Part shown: positions 44,663 to 54,894 of the stretch, piece after piece | How the letters are laid out: each line of letters starts with the position of its first letter | Numbering within the stretch: the first letter of the stretch is position 1 | Assembly: GCF_027533845.1 (NCBI RefSeq) | Contig: NZ_JAPZVN010000008.1 | Location: 124,001-188,000 of the forward strand | Source: Streptomyces sp. RPT161 | GTDB lineage: Bacteria; Actinomycetota; Actinomycetes; Streptomycetales; Streptomycetaceae | Direction: 5' to 3' | DNA: 64,000 nucleotides | Made by a program: the position numbers and the translations under genes | The notes under the pieces: model-generated | The model's input: only the letters and a program-made list of their open reading frames with translations | Databases searched by the model: none | Told to the model about the DNA's origin: nothing

Positions 44663-45061
44663 CTACTCCTGTCCGACGGGACGCAGCTCGTACTTGGGGT
44701 TGAACAACACCAGCCGACCGCGGTTCTGGGCGATCCGGCCGGAGGCGATGATCCTGCGTCCCGGTTCTATCCCGGCGATGCTGCGGCGGCCCAGCCACAC
44801 CACGTCGAGCGGGGCGGTGCCGTCGAACAGCTCCGCCTCCAGGGCGGGCACACCGGCCCGCGGCCGCAGCGTGACCGTGCGCAGCGTACCGGTCACGGTC
44901 ACGATCTGGCGGTCCTGACAGTCCCTTATCCGGGTGCAGTCGGCCGTCGGTGTGTCCTTGCGCAGGTCCTCGGCGTGCTCGTCCTCCTGGGAGGCGGCGA
45001 GTCGACCGAAGATCCGGCGCAGGCGTCCGGTCGGCCGGTCCGGACGAGTGGCTCCACTCAT
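44663..45061 (-). CDS. OB-fold nucleic-acid-binding domain protein
   Basis: A 132-aa protein. An Arg-rich N-terminus of about 40 residues precedes an OB-fold (about 55-130; IVTVTGTLRTVTLRP, PLDVVWLGRRSIAGIEPG, RIIASGRIA, LVLFNPKYELR) like those of RecG-type wedge and tRNA-binding OB proteins. This family lies beside DUF3159 genes in actinobacteria. Function unknown; DNA or RNA binding is inferred. ATG 45061 was chosen over an upstream GTG that runs through kdpE. It lies 98 bases after kdpE. Confidence 0.8.
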   Translation of the reverse strand: MSGATRPDRPTGRLRRIFGRLAASQEDEHAEDLRKDTPTADCTRIRDCQDRQIVTVTGTLRTVTLRPRAGVPALEAELFDGTAPLDVVWLGRRSIAGIEPGRRIIASGRIAQNRGRLVLFNPKYELRPVGQE

Positions 45062-45159
45062 ACAGGAAGGGTACCGGTCGCCCCCTGGATACCGGCCACG
45101 GCTCGAAGCGGCGGCCCGGTCCGTCCGGGGGACGGCCCGCACCCCCGTACGCCGGCGGC

Positions 45160-45876
45160 TCAGGGCTCGAAGCGGTAGCCCATGCCCGGCTCGGTGATGA
45201 AGTGCTTGGGGTGCGCCGGGTCGGCCTCCAGCTTGCGGCGCAGCTGCGCCATGTAGACCCGCAGGTAGTTGGTCTCGGTCCCGTACGCCGGTCCCCACAC
45301 CTCCTGGAGCAGCTGCTTCTGGCTGACCAGCCGCCCGGTGCTGCGCACCAGGACCTCCAGCAGGTGCCACTCGGTCGGGGTGAGGCGTACGTCGACGCCG
45401 TCCCGGTTCACCTTCTTGGCGGCCAGGTCGACGGTGAACGAGTCGGTCTCGACCAGCACCGCCTCGTCCCCGTCGCCGGTGGGCTGGGAGCGGCGGACCG
45501 CGGCGCGCAGCCGGGCCAGCAGCTCGTCCATGCCGAACGGCTTGGTGACGTAGTCGTCGGCCCCGGCGTCCAGCGCCTCGACCTTCTCGTCGGAGGCCTG
45601 CCGTGCGGACAGGACGATGATCGGCACCCGGGTCCAGCCGCGCAGACCCTTGATGACCTCGGCGCCGTCCATGTCGGGCAGGCCGAGGTCGAGCACGATC
45701 ACGTCGGGATGGCGGGCTGCCGCGAGTTGCAGCGCGGTAGCGCCGTCGGGTGCGGCGTCCACTTCGTACTTGCGGGCCCGCAGGTTGATCACGAGTGCGC
45801 GGACGATCTGCGGCTCGTCGTCAACCACGAGCACCCTGACGGGGGGCCGGGTCGCCCCGCCGGAGGGCTGCGGCAT
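45160..45876 (-). CDS. kdpE: KdpE response regulator
   Basis: OmpR-family response regulator (238 aa) for potassium limitation. The receiver domain (about 12-125) has acidic DDEP, the phosphoacceptor Asp in VLDLGLPDMDG, and Lys in YVTKPFG. The winged-helix DNA-binding domain (about 145-238) has LTPTEWHLLEVLV and NYLRVYMAQLRRKLE. ATG 45876 has GGCAGG just upstream; ATG 45897 and the GTG at 45912 that overlaps the kdpD stop are alternatives. It is cotranscribed with kdpD, and its expected target is kdpFABC, which lies 9 kb away in this window rather than adjacent. Confidence 0.9.
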   Translation of the reverse strand: MPQPSGGATRPPVRVLVVDDEPQIVRALVINLRARKYEVDAAPDGATALQLAAARHPDVIVLDLGLPDMDGAEVIKGLRGWTRVPIIVLSARQASDEKVEALDAGADDYVTKPFGMDELLARLRAAVRRSQPTGDGDEAVLVETDSFTVDLAAKKVNRDGVDVRLTPTEWHLLEVLVRSTGRLVSQKQLLQEVWGPAYGTETNYLRVYMAQLRRKLEADPAHPKHFITEPGMGYRFEP

Positions 45877-45908
45877 GGAACCTGCCTTTCGGGTCATGAG
45901 GTGGCCAG

Positions 45909-48452
45909 TCACGGGGTGGCCTGCGCCGGAAGCTTGGAGGCGGTCGGCAGCGCGGTGGCCGCCGCCTGGAGGGTGAGGACCATGGTCAGGCCGCCACCCG
46001 GAGTGTCGTCGGCGACGAGCGTGCCGCCCATCGCCTCGGCGAAACCGCGGGCCACCGCGAGGCCGAGGCCCACTCCGGCGCCGCGCGGAGCGTCACCGTA
46101 CCGCTGGAAGGGTTCGAATATCCGGTCCTTGGCGTGTTCCGGAACGCCGGGGCCCCGGTCCGCGACACGCAGTTCGACCCGGCCGCCGAGGGCGCTGGCG
46201 GCGACCAGGACGCGCTCGTCGGGCGGGCTGTACTTGACCGCGTTCTCCACCACGTTGGCGACCACCCGCTCCAGCAGGCCGGGGTCGGCGAAGATCATCG
46301 GAAGCGTTTCGGGGATGTCCAGGGTGACCGAGTCCGGCGGTACGCCGCCGAGCGCCATCGGGACGACCTCGTCGAGGTCGACCTCCTGCATCAGCGGGGT
46401 GACGGTGCCGGTCTGCAGCCGGGACATGTCCAGCAGGTTGCCGACCAGGTGGTCGAGCTTGTCCGCGCCTTCCTCGATGCCTTCGAGCAGTTCAGCCTCG
46501 TCCTCCGGCGACCATGCCACGTCGTCGGAGCGCAGTGAGGAGACGGCGGCCTTGATGGCGGCCAGCGGGGTGCGCAGGTCGTGTGAGACGGCGGCGAGCA
46601 GCGCGGTCCTTATCCGGTTGCCCTCGGCGAGTTCCCTGGCCTGCTCGGCCTCGCCCAGCAGTCGCTGGCGGTCCAGGATGCCCGCGGCCTGCGCGGCGAA
46701 CGCGGAGAGCAGCCGGCGGTCCTCGGCGGGCAGCACGCGCCCGCTGAGCGCCAGCGACATGTGGTCGCCGACCGGCACCTCCACGTCGGCGTCGTCGGGC
46801 CGGACGCACGGGGACGGGCCGACGCTGCCCGCGCAGGTCCACGGGCCGTAGTCGTCGGCCCGCTCCAGCAGCGCGACCGACTCCATCGCGAAGGTCTCCC
46901 TGACCCGGTCCAGCAGCGCGTCCAGCGAGCTCTCGCCGCGCAGCACGCTGCCCGCGAGCAGCGAGAGTATCTCCGCCTCCGCGCGCAGCCGGGCCGCCTG
47001 GTGGGTGCGGCGGGCCGCCAGGTCGACCACCGAGGCGACCGATATCGCCACCGCGACGAAGACCACTTCGGCGACGATGTTGTGCGGATCGTTGATCGTC
47101 AGGGTGTGGACCGGAGGCGTGAAGAAGTAGTTCAGCAGCAGGGATCCGGCCGCCGCCGAGGCCAGTGCCGGGAGCATGCCGCCGATCAGCGCCGCCGCCA
47201 CGGTCAGCGACAGGTACAGCAGCATGTCGTTGGCGAGCCCGAGCCCGGGGTTGAACTGGTCGAGCAGCACCGTCAGCAGTACCGCGCCGCCGCAGCCGAC
47301 CAGCCAGCCCAGCGCCTTGCGGCCCTTGCCCAGCCGGGCGCCACGCGCCATCGGCAGGCCGCGGCCCTTGGCGGCCTCCTCGTGGGTGACGATGTGCACG
47401 TCGAGGTCGGGGCCGGACTCACGGGCCACGGTGGCGCCGACGCCGGGCCCGAAGATGTACTGCCAGGCCTTTCGGCGGCTGGAGCCGAGCACGATCTGGG
47501 TGGCGTTGACGCCCCGGGCGAAGTCGAGCAGCGCGGTGGGGATGTCATCGCCCACCACATGGTGAAACGATCCGCCGAGATCTTCCACGAGGGTGCGCTG
47601 TACCGCCAGCTCCTTGGGCGAGCCGGAGGCCAGGCCGTCGCTACGGGCGACGTAGACGGCCAATATCTCGCTGCCGGAGCCCTTGGCGGCCATCCGGACG
47701 GCCCGGCGTATCAGGGTGCGCCCCTCGGGGCCGCCGGTCAGGCCGACGACGATGCGCTCACGGGCCTGCCAGGTGCTGGAGATGCGGTGCTCGGCGCGGT
47801 ACTGCTGGAGGTACTCGTCCACCCGGTCGGCGACCCACAGCAGCGCCAGTTCGCGCAGGGCGGTGAGGTTGCCGGGCCGGAAGTAGTTCGACAGGGCGGC
47901 GTCGACCTTGTCCGGCTTGTAGATGTTGCCGTGCGCCATGCGGCGGCGCAGCGCCTGTGGCGACATGTCGACCAGCTCGATCTGGTCGGCCCTGCGCACC
48001 ACCTCGTCGGGCAGGGTCTCCTGCTGGCGCACCCCAGTGATGGACTCGACGACGTCGCCGAGTGACTCCAGGTGCTGGATGTTGACGCTGGAGACGACAT
48101 CGATGCCCGCCTCCAGCAACTCCTCGATGTCCTGCCATCGCTTGGCGTTGCGGCTGCCCGGGATGTTGGTGTGCGCCATCTCGTCGACGAGGGCGACCTT
48201 GGGGCGGCGGGCCAGCACCGCGTCCACGTCCATCTCGGTGAACATGGCGCCGCGGTACTCGATCTCCCGGCGCGGGACCAGCTCAAGGCCGTGCAGCATG
48301 ACCTCGGTACGCGGGCGGTTGTGGTGCTCCACGAAGCCGACCACGATGTCCGTGCCCCGCTCCAGGCGCCGGTGCGCCTCGGAGAGCATGGCGTAGGTCT
48401 TGCCCACGCCGGGGGCCGCCCCGAGGTAGATGCGCAGTTTGCCGCGTGCCAT
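45909..48452 (-). CDS. kdpD: KdpD sensor histidine kinase
   Basis: K+-sensing kinase (847 aa). Domains in order are the KdpD N-terminal domain (1-215) with the Walker-type GAAPGVGKTYAM, a UspA domain (about 235-360), four membrane segments (about 385-490), a GAF-like region (about 520-600), and HisKA with His in SHDLRTPLA (about 640) plus HATPase (VVENAVKYSPPDERV, GVGLGLAVARGFAEAMGG). Length matches the family. ATG 48452 begins the conserved MARGKLRIYLG; an ATG at 48488 is less likely. It overlaps or nearly abuts kdpE and lies downstream of the second KimA-type importer. Confidence 0.94.
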   Translation of the reverse strand: MARGKLRIYLGAAPGVGKTYAMLSEAHRRLERGTDIVVGFVEHHNRPRTEVMLHGLELVPRREIEYRGAMFTEMDVDAVLARRPKVALVDEMAHTNIPGSRNAKRWQDIEELLEAGIDVVSSVNIQHLESLGDVVESITGVRQQETLPDEVVRRADQIELVDMSPQALRRRMAHGNIYKPDKVDAALSNYFRPGNLTALRELALLWVADRVDEYLQQYRAEHRISSTWQARERIVVGLTGGPEGRTLIRRAVRMAAKGSGSEILAVYVARSDGLASGSPKELAVQRTLVEDLGGSFHHVVGDDIPTALLDFARGVNATQIVLGSSRRKAWQYIFGPGVGATVARESGPDLDVHIVTHEEAAKGRGLPMARGARLGKGRKALGWLVGCGGAVLLTVLLDQFNPGLGLANDMLLYLSLTVAAALIGGMLPALASAAAGSLLLNYFFTPPVHTLTINDPHNIVAEVVFVAVAISVASVVDLAARRTHQAARLRAEAEILSLLAGSVLRGESSLDALLDRVRETFAMESVALLERADDYGPWTCAGSVGPSPCVRPDDADVEVPVGDHMSLALSGRVLPAEDRRLLSAFAAQAAGILDRQRLLGEAEQARELAEGNRIRTALLAAVSHDLRTPLAAIKAAVSSLRSDDVAWSPEDEAELLEGIEEGADKLDHLVGNLLDMSRLQTGTVTPLMQEVDLDEVVPMALGGVPPDSVTLDIPETLPMIFADPGLLERVVANVVENAVKYSPPDERVLVAASALGGRVELRVADRGPGVPEHAKDRIFEPFQRYGDAPRGAGVGLGLAVARGFAEAMGGTLVADDTPGGGLTMVLTLQAAATALPTASKLPAQATP

Positions 48453-48561
48453 GGCTCCATCTTCGTATGGGGTGAGCTGATCTGGCACACATGACCTTAC
48501 GGCGGGGCTTCACGGCATAACGGACAGGTGGGGGCGCCCGGCGAGGTATTGACACGATTCT

Positions 48562-48578
48562 GACGACACCCTGTCGTC
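48562..48578 (-). terminator. Short hairpin between the KimA-type gene and kdpD
   Basis: GACGACA-CCC-TGTCGTC, perfect 7-bp stem, about 18 bases past the stop of the KimA-type importer gene. Weak but the only hairpin in the gap, so a possible terminator. kdpD then needs its own promoter in 48453-48560. Confidence 0.4.
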
Positions 48579-48595
48579 CGGCCGCCCCCTGCCGC

Positions 48596-50572
48596 TCAGA
48601 CGCTGGTCAGCGGCTCCTCCGCGCCCTGGTCACCAGCGGCGGCGCGGCCGAACCGCTCCTCCCGGCGCTGGGCCGAGTCCAGCAGGTACGGCACGCTGAT
48701 CACCATCACGCCGGAGGTGAACAGCAGCCGGGCCTTGAGCCGCAGCGCGCTCTGGTTGTGCAGGATCTGCTCCCACCAACGGCCCAGCACGTACTCCGGG
48801 ATCAGCACGGTGACCACGTCGCGCGGGCTCTCCCGGCGCAGTCCGCGCACGTACTCCAGCACCGGTCGGGATATCTCCCGGTAGGGGGAGTCCAGCACCT
48901 TCAGCGGTACGCCCATCTCGTGCGCCGCCCACTTGTCGTTCAGCTTCTCCGCCGCAGCCGGGTCGACGGCCACGGTGACCGCCTCCAGGGTGTCCGGGCG
49001 CATCGACTGGGCGTAGCCCACCGCCCGCAGCGTGGGCGCGTGGATGGTGGAGACCAGCACCACGGCGTGGTTCCGGGACGGCCGCTCGGGGCGGGCGTCG
49101 GGTGTCACCTTCAGTTCCTCGGCGACCCGCTGGTAGTGCCTGCGCACCGCCTTCATGGCCAGGAACAGGGCGGGCATGGCGATGCAGACGATCCAGGCGC
49201 CGTGCGCGAACTTGGTGATCAGCACGATCACCAGCACCAGCGCGGTGAGCGCGGCGCCCAGCGCGTTGATCGCCTGGGACCTGCGGATCCGCAGCCGGCC
49301 CGAGGCGTCGGTGGTGTCGGTGAGCTTGCGTCCCCAGTGCCGCACCATGCCCGCCTGGGACAGGGTGAAGGAGACGAAGACACCGATGATGTAGAGCTGG
49401 ATGATCTCGCTGAGGTCGGCGTCGAAGGCCACGATCAGGCCCGCGGCGGCCAGCGCCAGCAGCACCACGCCGTTGGAGAAGACCAGCCGGTCACCCCGGT
49501 TGTGCAACTGCCGTGGCAGGTAACGGTCCTGGGCCAGGATCGAGGCGAGCATCGGGAAGCCGTTGAACGCGGTGTTCGCGGCCAGGATCAGCACCGCGGC
49601 GGTGGCTGCCTGGACGAAGTAGAACAGCACGGTGACGTTGCCGAAGGCGGCCCGGGCGATCTGGGCCAGCGCGGTGGGCGTCGAAGTGCCGGCGGGCAGG
49701 CCGAGTTGGGTCGGGTCGTCGGCGACGTGCACCTGGAAGACCATCGCCAGGATGGTGATGCCGACGAACATGGTGATCGCCAGCGTGCCCATGACGGCCA
49801 GCGTCATGGCGGCGTTGCGGCTCTTGGGCTTCTTGAACGCCGGGACGCCGTTGCTGATCGCCTCGACACCGGTCAGCGCGGTGCAGCCGGAGGCGAAGGC
49901 CCGAAGCCCCAGCAGCAGCAGGCCGATTCCGGCGTAGGTACCGGTGGCGTGGATGGACAGGTGCGCGGACTCGGCGCGGATGGTGTGGCCCATCAGCATG
50001 CGGGCCGCGGCGAACGCGAACATCACGTAGATGCTGATCACGAACGCGTAGGTGGGTACCGCGAAGGCACGCCCCGACTCCCGTACACCGCGCAGGTTCA
50101 TCACGGTGAGCAGGGCCACGAAGGCCAGCGAGAGCAGCACCGCGTGCTTGCTCAGGCCCGGGAAGGCGGAGGTGATGGCGGCGACACCGGCCACCACCGA
50201 GACCGCGACGGTCAGCACGTAGTCGACCATCAGCGCGCTGGCGGCGGTCAACGCCGCTGTCGGGCCGAGGTTCTCCGCGCTGACCACGTAGGCGCCGCCT
50301 CCGCCTGGGTACGCGTAGCAGGTCTGCCGGTACGAGGCGACGACCACGACCAGTAGCAGGACGATCGCGGCACCTACCCACCAGGCGAGGTGGAGCAGGG
50401 CGGCGCCGCCGAGCGCCAGCACCATCAGGATCTCCTCGGTGGCATACGCGACGGAGGAGAGCGGGTCGCTGCAGAAGACCGGAAGGGCCAGTCGCTTCGC
50501 CAGAAGCGTCTCTCCCATCTGCGTGGTACGCAGCGGGCGGCCCAGCAGGAACTGCTTGGGGAGCATTGTCAC
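48596..50572 (-). CDS. KimA-type potassium importer
   Basis: Paralogue (658 aa) of the importer at 40259-42334. It has 12 membrane segments and a cytosolic C-terminal domain ending in ILHNQSALRLKARLLF. Asp36 and Tyr43 (CSDPLSSVAY) fall at the same numbers as in B. subtilis KimA; VDYVLTVAVSVVAG and ALTGVEAISN keep the other K+-site residues, and AYPGGGGAYVVSAENLG is nearly identical to KimA. Uptake of K+ with H+ is therefore inferred. GTG 50572 (ATG 50566 alternative). It sits immediately before kdpD-kdpE in the same direction. Confidence 0.82.
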   Translation of the reverse strand: MTMLPKQFLLGRPLRTTQMGETLLAKRLALPVFCSDPLSSVAYATEEILMVLALGGAALLHLAWWVGAAIVLLLVVVVASYRQTCYAYPGGGGAYVVSAENLGPTAALTAASALMVDYVLTVAVSVVAGVAAITSAFPGLSKHAVLLSLAFVALLTVMNLRGVRESGRAFAVPTYAFVISIYVMFAFAAARMLMGHTIRAESAHLSIHATGTYAGIGLLLLGLRAFASGCTALTGVEAISNGVPAFKKPKSRNAAMTLAVMGTLAITMFVGITILAMVFQVHVADDPTQLGLPAGTSTPTALAQIARAAFGNVTVLFYFVQAATAAVLILAANTAFNGFPMLASILAQDRYLPRQLHNRGDRLVFSNGVVLLALAAAGLIVAFDADLSEIIQLYIIGVFVSFTLSQAGMVRHWGRKLTDTTDASGRLRIRRSQAINALGAALTALVLVIVLITKFAHGAWIVCIAMPALFLAMKAVRRHYQRVAEELKVTPDARPERPSRNHAVVLVSTIHAPTLRAVGYAQSMRPDTLEAVTVAVDPAAAEKLNDKWAAHEMGVPLKVLDSPYREISRPVLEYVRGLRRESPRDVVTVLIPEYVLGRWWEQILHNQSALRLKARLLFTSGVMVISVPYLLDSAQRREERFGRAAAGDQGAEEPLTSV

Positions 50573-50725
50573 GGCCAGCGATCCTAAGCATGGATTCGGC
50601 CGCGTAGTCCCTCGAATGGGGGATGAGCGCGTTAGGGATGCGTAAAGTTTTGGCCGGTATGCGTATTCGTTGCGTCAAACCTCTTGTGATCGAAGTCTCA
50701 TCGGCGTAGTCAGTGCGAAACGACG

Positions 50726-50765
50726 AAGGCCCCGGATCGCCCTGTGCGGACGGTTCCGGGGCCTT
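50726..50765 (-). terminator. Terminator of the SDR/bL37-like unit
   Basis: AAGGCCCCGGA pairs perfectly with TCCGGGGCCTT across an 18-base loop, 17 bases beyond the small basic gene. The rest of 50573-50725 is the leader of the KimA-type gene, with TTGACG visible on the minus strand as a possible -35; no riboswitch was recognised. Confidence 0.7.
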
Positions 50766-50781
50766 GTCCTGGCCTGACCGG

Positions 50782-50859
50782 TCAGCGCTGACCGGCCTTC
50801 TTGCCGTGGTTGGCGCCCTTCTTCCTACGGGCTTTCTTCTTGCGGGCTCGCTTGGACAT
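50782..50859 (-). CDS. Small basic protein, probable ribosomal protein bL37
   Basis: A 25-residue, extremely Lys/Arg-rich protein with a C-terminal ANHGK motif. Size, composition and that motif fit, from memory, the actinobacterial 50S protein bL37 first seen in mycobacterial ribosome structures. ATG 50859 has AAGGGGGA about ten bases upstream, placed over the stop of the SDR gene 18 bases before, so translation is probably coupled. A terminator follows. The gene is too short for most gene finders. Confidence 0.7.
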   Translation of the reverse strand: MSKRARKKKARRKKGANHGKKAGQR

Positions 50860-50876
50860 GAGCGGTGCGTCCCCCT

Positions 50877-51692
50877 TCAGGCGTGCGAGCCGACCAGCTG
50901 GTCGGCGAGCTTGTTCAGGCGCTTGACGGTGCGCTCCTCGGTGGCCGCCGGAGCGGGCTCGGTGCGCTCGGCGCGGTCGTAGTAGGCGCCGTTGACGATC
51001 TCGGTGCCGGGGTCGCACAGCCGCACCACGTGCGCCGCGCCCTCGGCCGCGGGGGCTCCCTCGTGCCCGTACAGCGGCAGCAGCGCGGTCTCGCAGTTGC
51101 CCGGGTGCACGCTGACCGCCTGGACCGCAGAGTCGGCGGCGAAGACGGTGAGCGCCAGCTGCGACTGCGCGTAGGCGGCGAGCCGGGAGTAGCGGCGGGC
51201 CCGGTTGGGGTCACTCCAGGCGATCGACGCGGTGCGGTGCAGCGACGACGAGACGTTGACCACCCGGCCGCTCGGCGACGCGTTGAGCGGACCCTCCAGC
51301 TGCCGGGTGAGCAGGTACGCGGCGAGGAAGTTGACCTGGAAGGCGATCTCGTTGCCGTCGTCGGTGATGGTGTGCCGCTCGGGAGCGGCCACCGCCGCGT
51401 TGTTCACCAGTACGTCGAGCCGCGGGTGGCTGTCACGGATCCTGCGGGCCATCGCCTCCACCTCCTCAAGGCGGGTGAAGTCGGCGACGGCCGGGCAGAG
51501 CCGGGACGGGTCGGCGCCCGCCGCGACCAGCCGCTCGACGGCCTCGCTGGCGGACTCGGCGGTGGGGGCGTGCACGATGACGGTGCAGCCCTGTGCTGCG
51601 AGCAGCCGCGCGGTCTCCCAGCCGATCCCGGAGGTCGCTCCGGTGACCAGGGCCGTACGGCCGGTGGACGGCGTGCTTGCGGTTTGGGACAT
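50877..51692 (-). CDS. Short-chain dehydrogenase/reductase
   Basis: NAD(P)-dependent SDR (271 aa). The cofactor motif TGATSGIG (about residue 17), NNAA (about 92), catalytic Ser in VVNVSSSLH (about 140) and YAQSQLA, where YxxSQ replaces the usual YxxxK, mark a retinol-dehydrogenase/WW-oxidoreductase-like group. Gln in place of the catalytic Lys is unusual and may alter activity. ATG 51692 was chosen for the normal spacing to the cofactor motif; ATG 51704 is possible. Substrate unknown. The small ribosomal-like gene follows 18 bases later. Confidence 0.8.
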   Translation of the reverse strand: MSQTASTPSTGRTALVTGATSGIGWETARLLAAQGCTVIVHAPTAESASEAVERLVAAGADPSRLCPAVADFTRLEEVEAMARRIRDSHPRLDVLVNNAAVAAPERHTITDDGNEIAFQVNFLAAYLLTRQLEGPLNASPSGRVVNVSSSLHRTASIAWSDPNRARRYSRLAAYAQSQLALTVFAADSAVQAVSVHPGNCETALLPLYGHEGAPAAEGAAHVVRLCDPGTEIVNGAYYDRAERTEPAPAATEERTVKRLNKLADQLVGSHA

Positions 51693-52107
51693 GGTCCGAT
51701 CCATGGGCAGGGCACACCACCGCGGCGCGCGGATCCGCGCGCCGCGGGGCATGCGTACGGGAGAGCACCGCCGCGGTAGGGGCGGCGGTCACAAAAGGGG
51801 AGGACGACGCCTCAGTGCGTCTCGACGGCGCGTCAGAGCGTCACGGGGAAGCGGAGCCCGACCGACGCAGGCCCGGTACTCGGGGGTCGGTCGTCATGGC
51901 GCGTTCCGCTGTTCACAGCGTCGATCCAACCGTTGCGCGCGGTCTCGCACAAGAAGCGCCACATGTCCCATACGCGCTGATGACGGGCCACTGACGCCCC
52001 GTTGACGCACCCGTCTTCGCCAAACGCCCGTTCGGCACGCGAAAAGAGCGAACCACCCGGCGGCCGAAGGGAGTTCGGCGCACCGGGTGGTCCGGATGGG
52101 CGGGTGG
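51693..52107. other. 415-base intergenic region with the kdpC terminator
   Basis: No gene is supported. It holds the SDR promoter and leader near 51700-51950 and, at its right end, the kdp operon terminator. CTGACGCC and TTGACGC occur near 51991-52008 and echo the repeats of the kdp promoter, but the site lies 3' of kdpC and its meaning is unclear. Confidence 0.5.
52052..52091 (-). terminator. Terminator of the kdp operon
   Basis: Outer arms ACCACCCGG/CCGGGTGGT (52052-52060, 52083-52091) enclose inner arms GCCGAA/TTCGGC (52063-52068, 52074-52079), giving one extended hairpin 17 bases past the kdpC stop. Confidence 0.75.
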
Positions 52108-52749
52108 TCAGCCCGCGAGCTGCCGGAGGGCGATGTTCAGCTCCAGCACGTTGACCGTCGGGTTTCCGAGGAAGCCGAGCTGGCGTCCGTCGGTGTGGTC
52201 GGCGACCAGCTGGGCCACCTTCGCCGGGTCCAGGTGGCGGGCCTTGGCGACCCGGTTGACCTGGATCTTGGCGTACTCCGGCGAGATGTCCGGGTCAAGG
52301 CCCGAGCCGCTCGCGGTCACCGCGTCCACCGGTACGGCGGACGGCGAGACCCCGTTGAACTCGGCGACCTGCTTGCGCCGGTCGTTGACCGTCTGGACCA
52401 GCTGCGGGTTGGTCGGGCCGAGGTTGGACGCACCGGAGGCGGTGGTGTCGTAGCCGTCGGTACCGGCCGCCGAGGGCCGCGGCTGGAACCACCTGGGGTC
52501 CGGCTGCGCGGTCTCCTTGGGGTCGTTGGGGTTCTTCTTCGGCAGGTTGAAGTTCTGGCCCAGCAGGCTGGAGCCGACCACCCTGCCGTCGACCTTCACC
52601 TGGGAGCCGTTGGCCTTGTTGTTGAACGCGGCCTGGCCGACGCCCCACACGGCGAGCGGGTAGATCACACCGGTCACCACGGTCAGTACGAGCAGCGCGC
52701 GCAGCGCGGCCCACGCCAGCCGGGCACTGTTACGGAAGGAGTTGTTCAT
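52108..52749 (-). CDS. kdpC: Potassium-transporting ATPase subunit C
   Basis: KdpC (213 aa), the single-pass subunit that stabilises the KdpFABC complex and aids ATP binding. One membrane helix (about residues 13-38, LRALLVLTVVTGVIYPLAVW) is followed by an extracytoplasmic domain with VGSSLLGQNF, RPSAAGTDGYDTTASGASN, VTASGSGLDPDISP and NVLELNIAL, all standard. ATG 52749 lies six bases after the kdpB stop. Confidence 0.96.
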   Translation of the reverse strand: MNNSFRNSARLAWAALRALLVLTVVTGVIYPLAVWGVGQAAFNNKANGSQVKVDGRVVGSSLLGQNFNLPKKNPNDPKETAQPDPRWFQPRPSAAGTDGYDTTASGASNLGPTNPQLVQTVNDRRKQVAEFNGVSPSAVPVDAVTASGSGLDPDISPEYAKIQVNRVAKARHLDPAKVAQLVADHTDGRQLGFLGNPTVNVLELNIALRQLAG

Positions 52750-52755
52750 GGCGGG

Positions 52756-54890
<2,135 letters not shown>

Positions 54891-54894
<4 letters not shown>

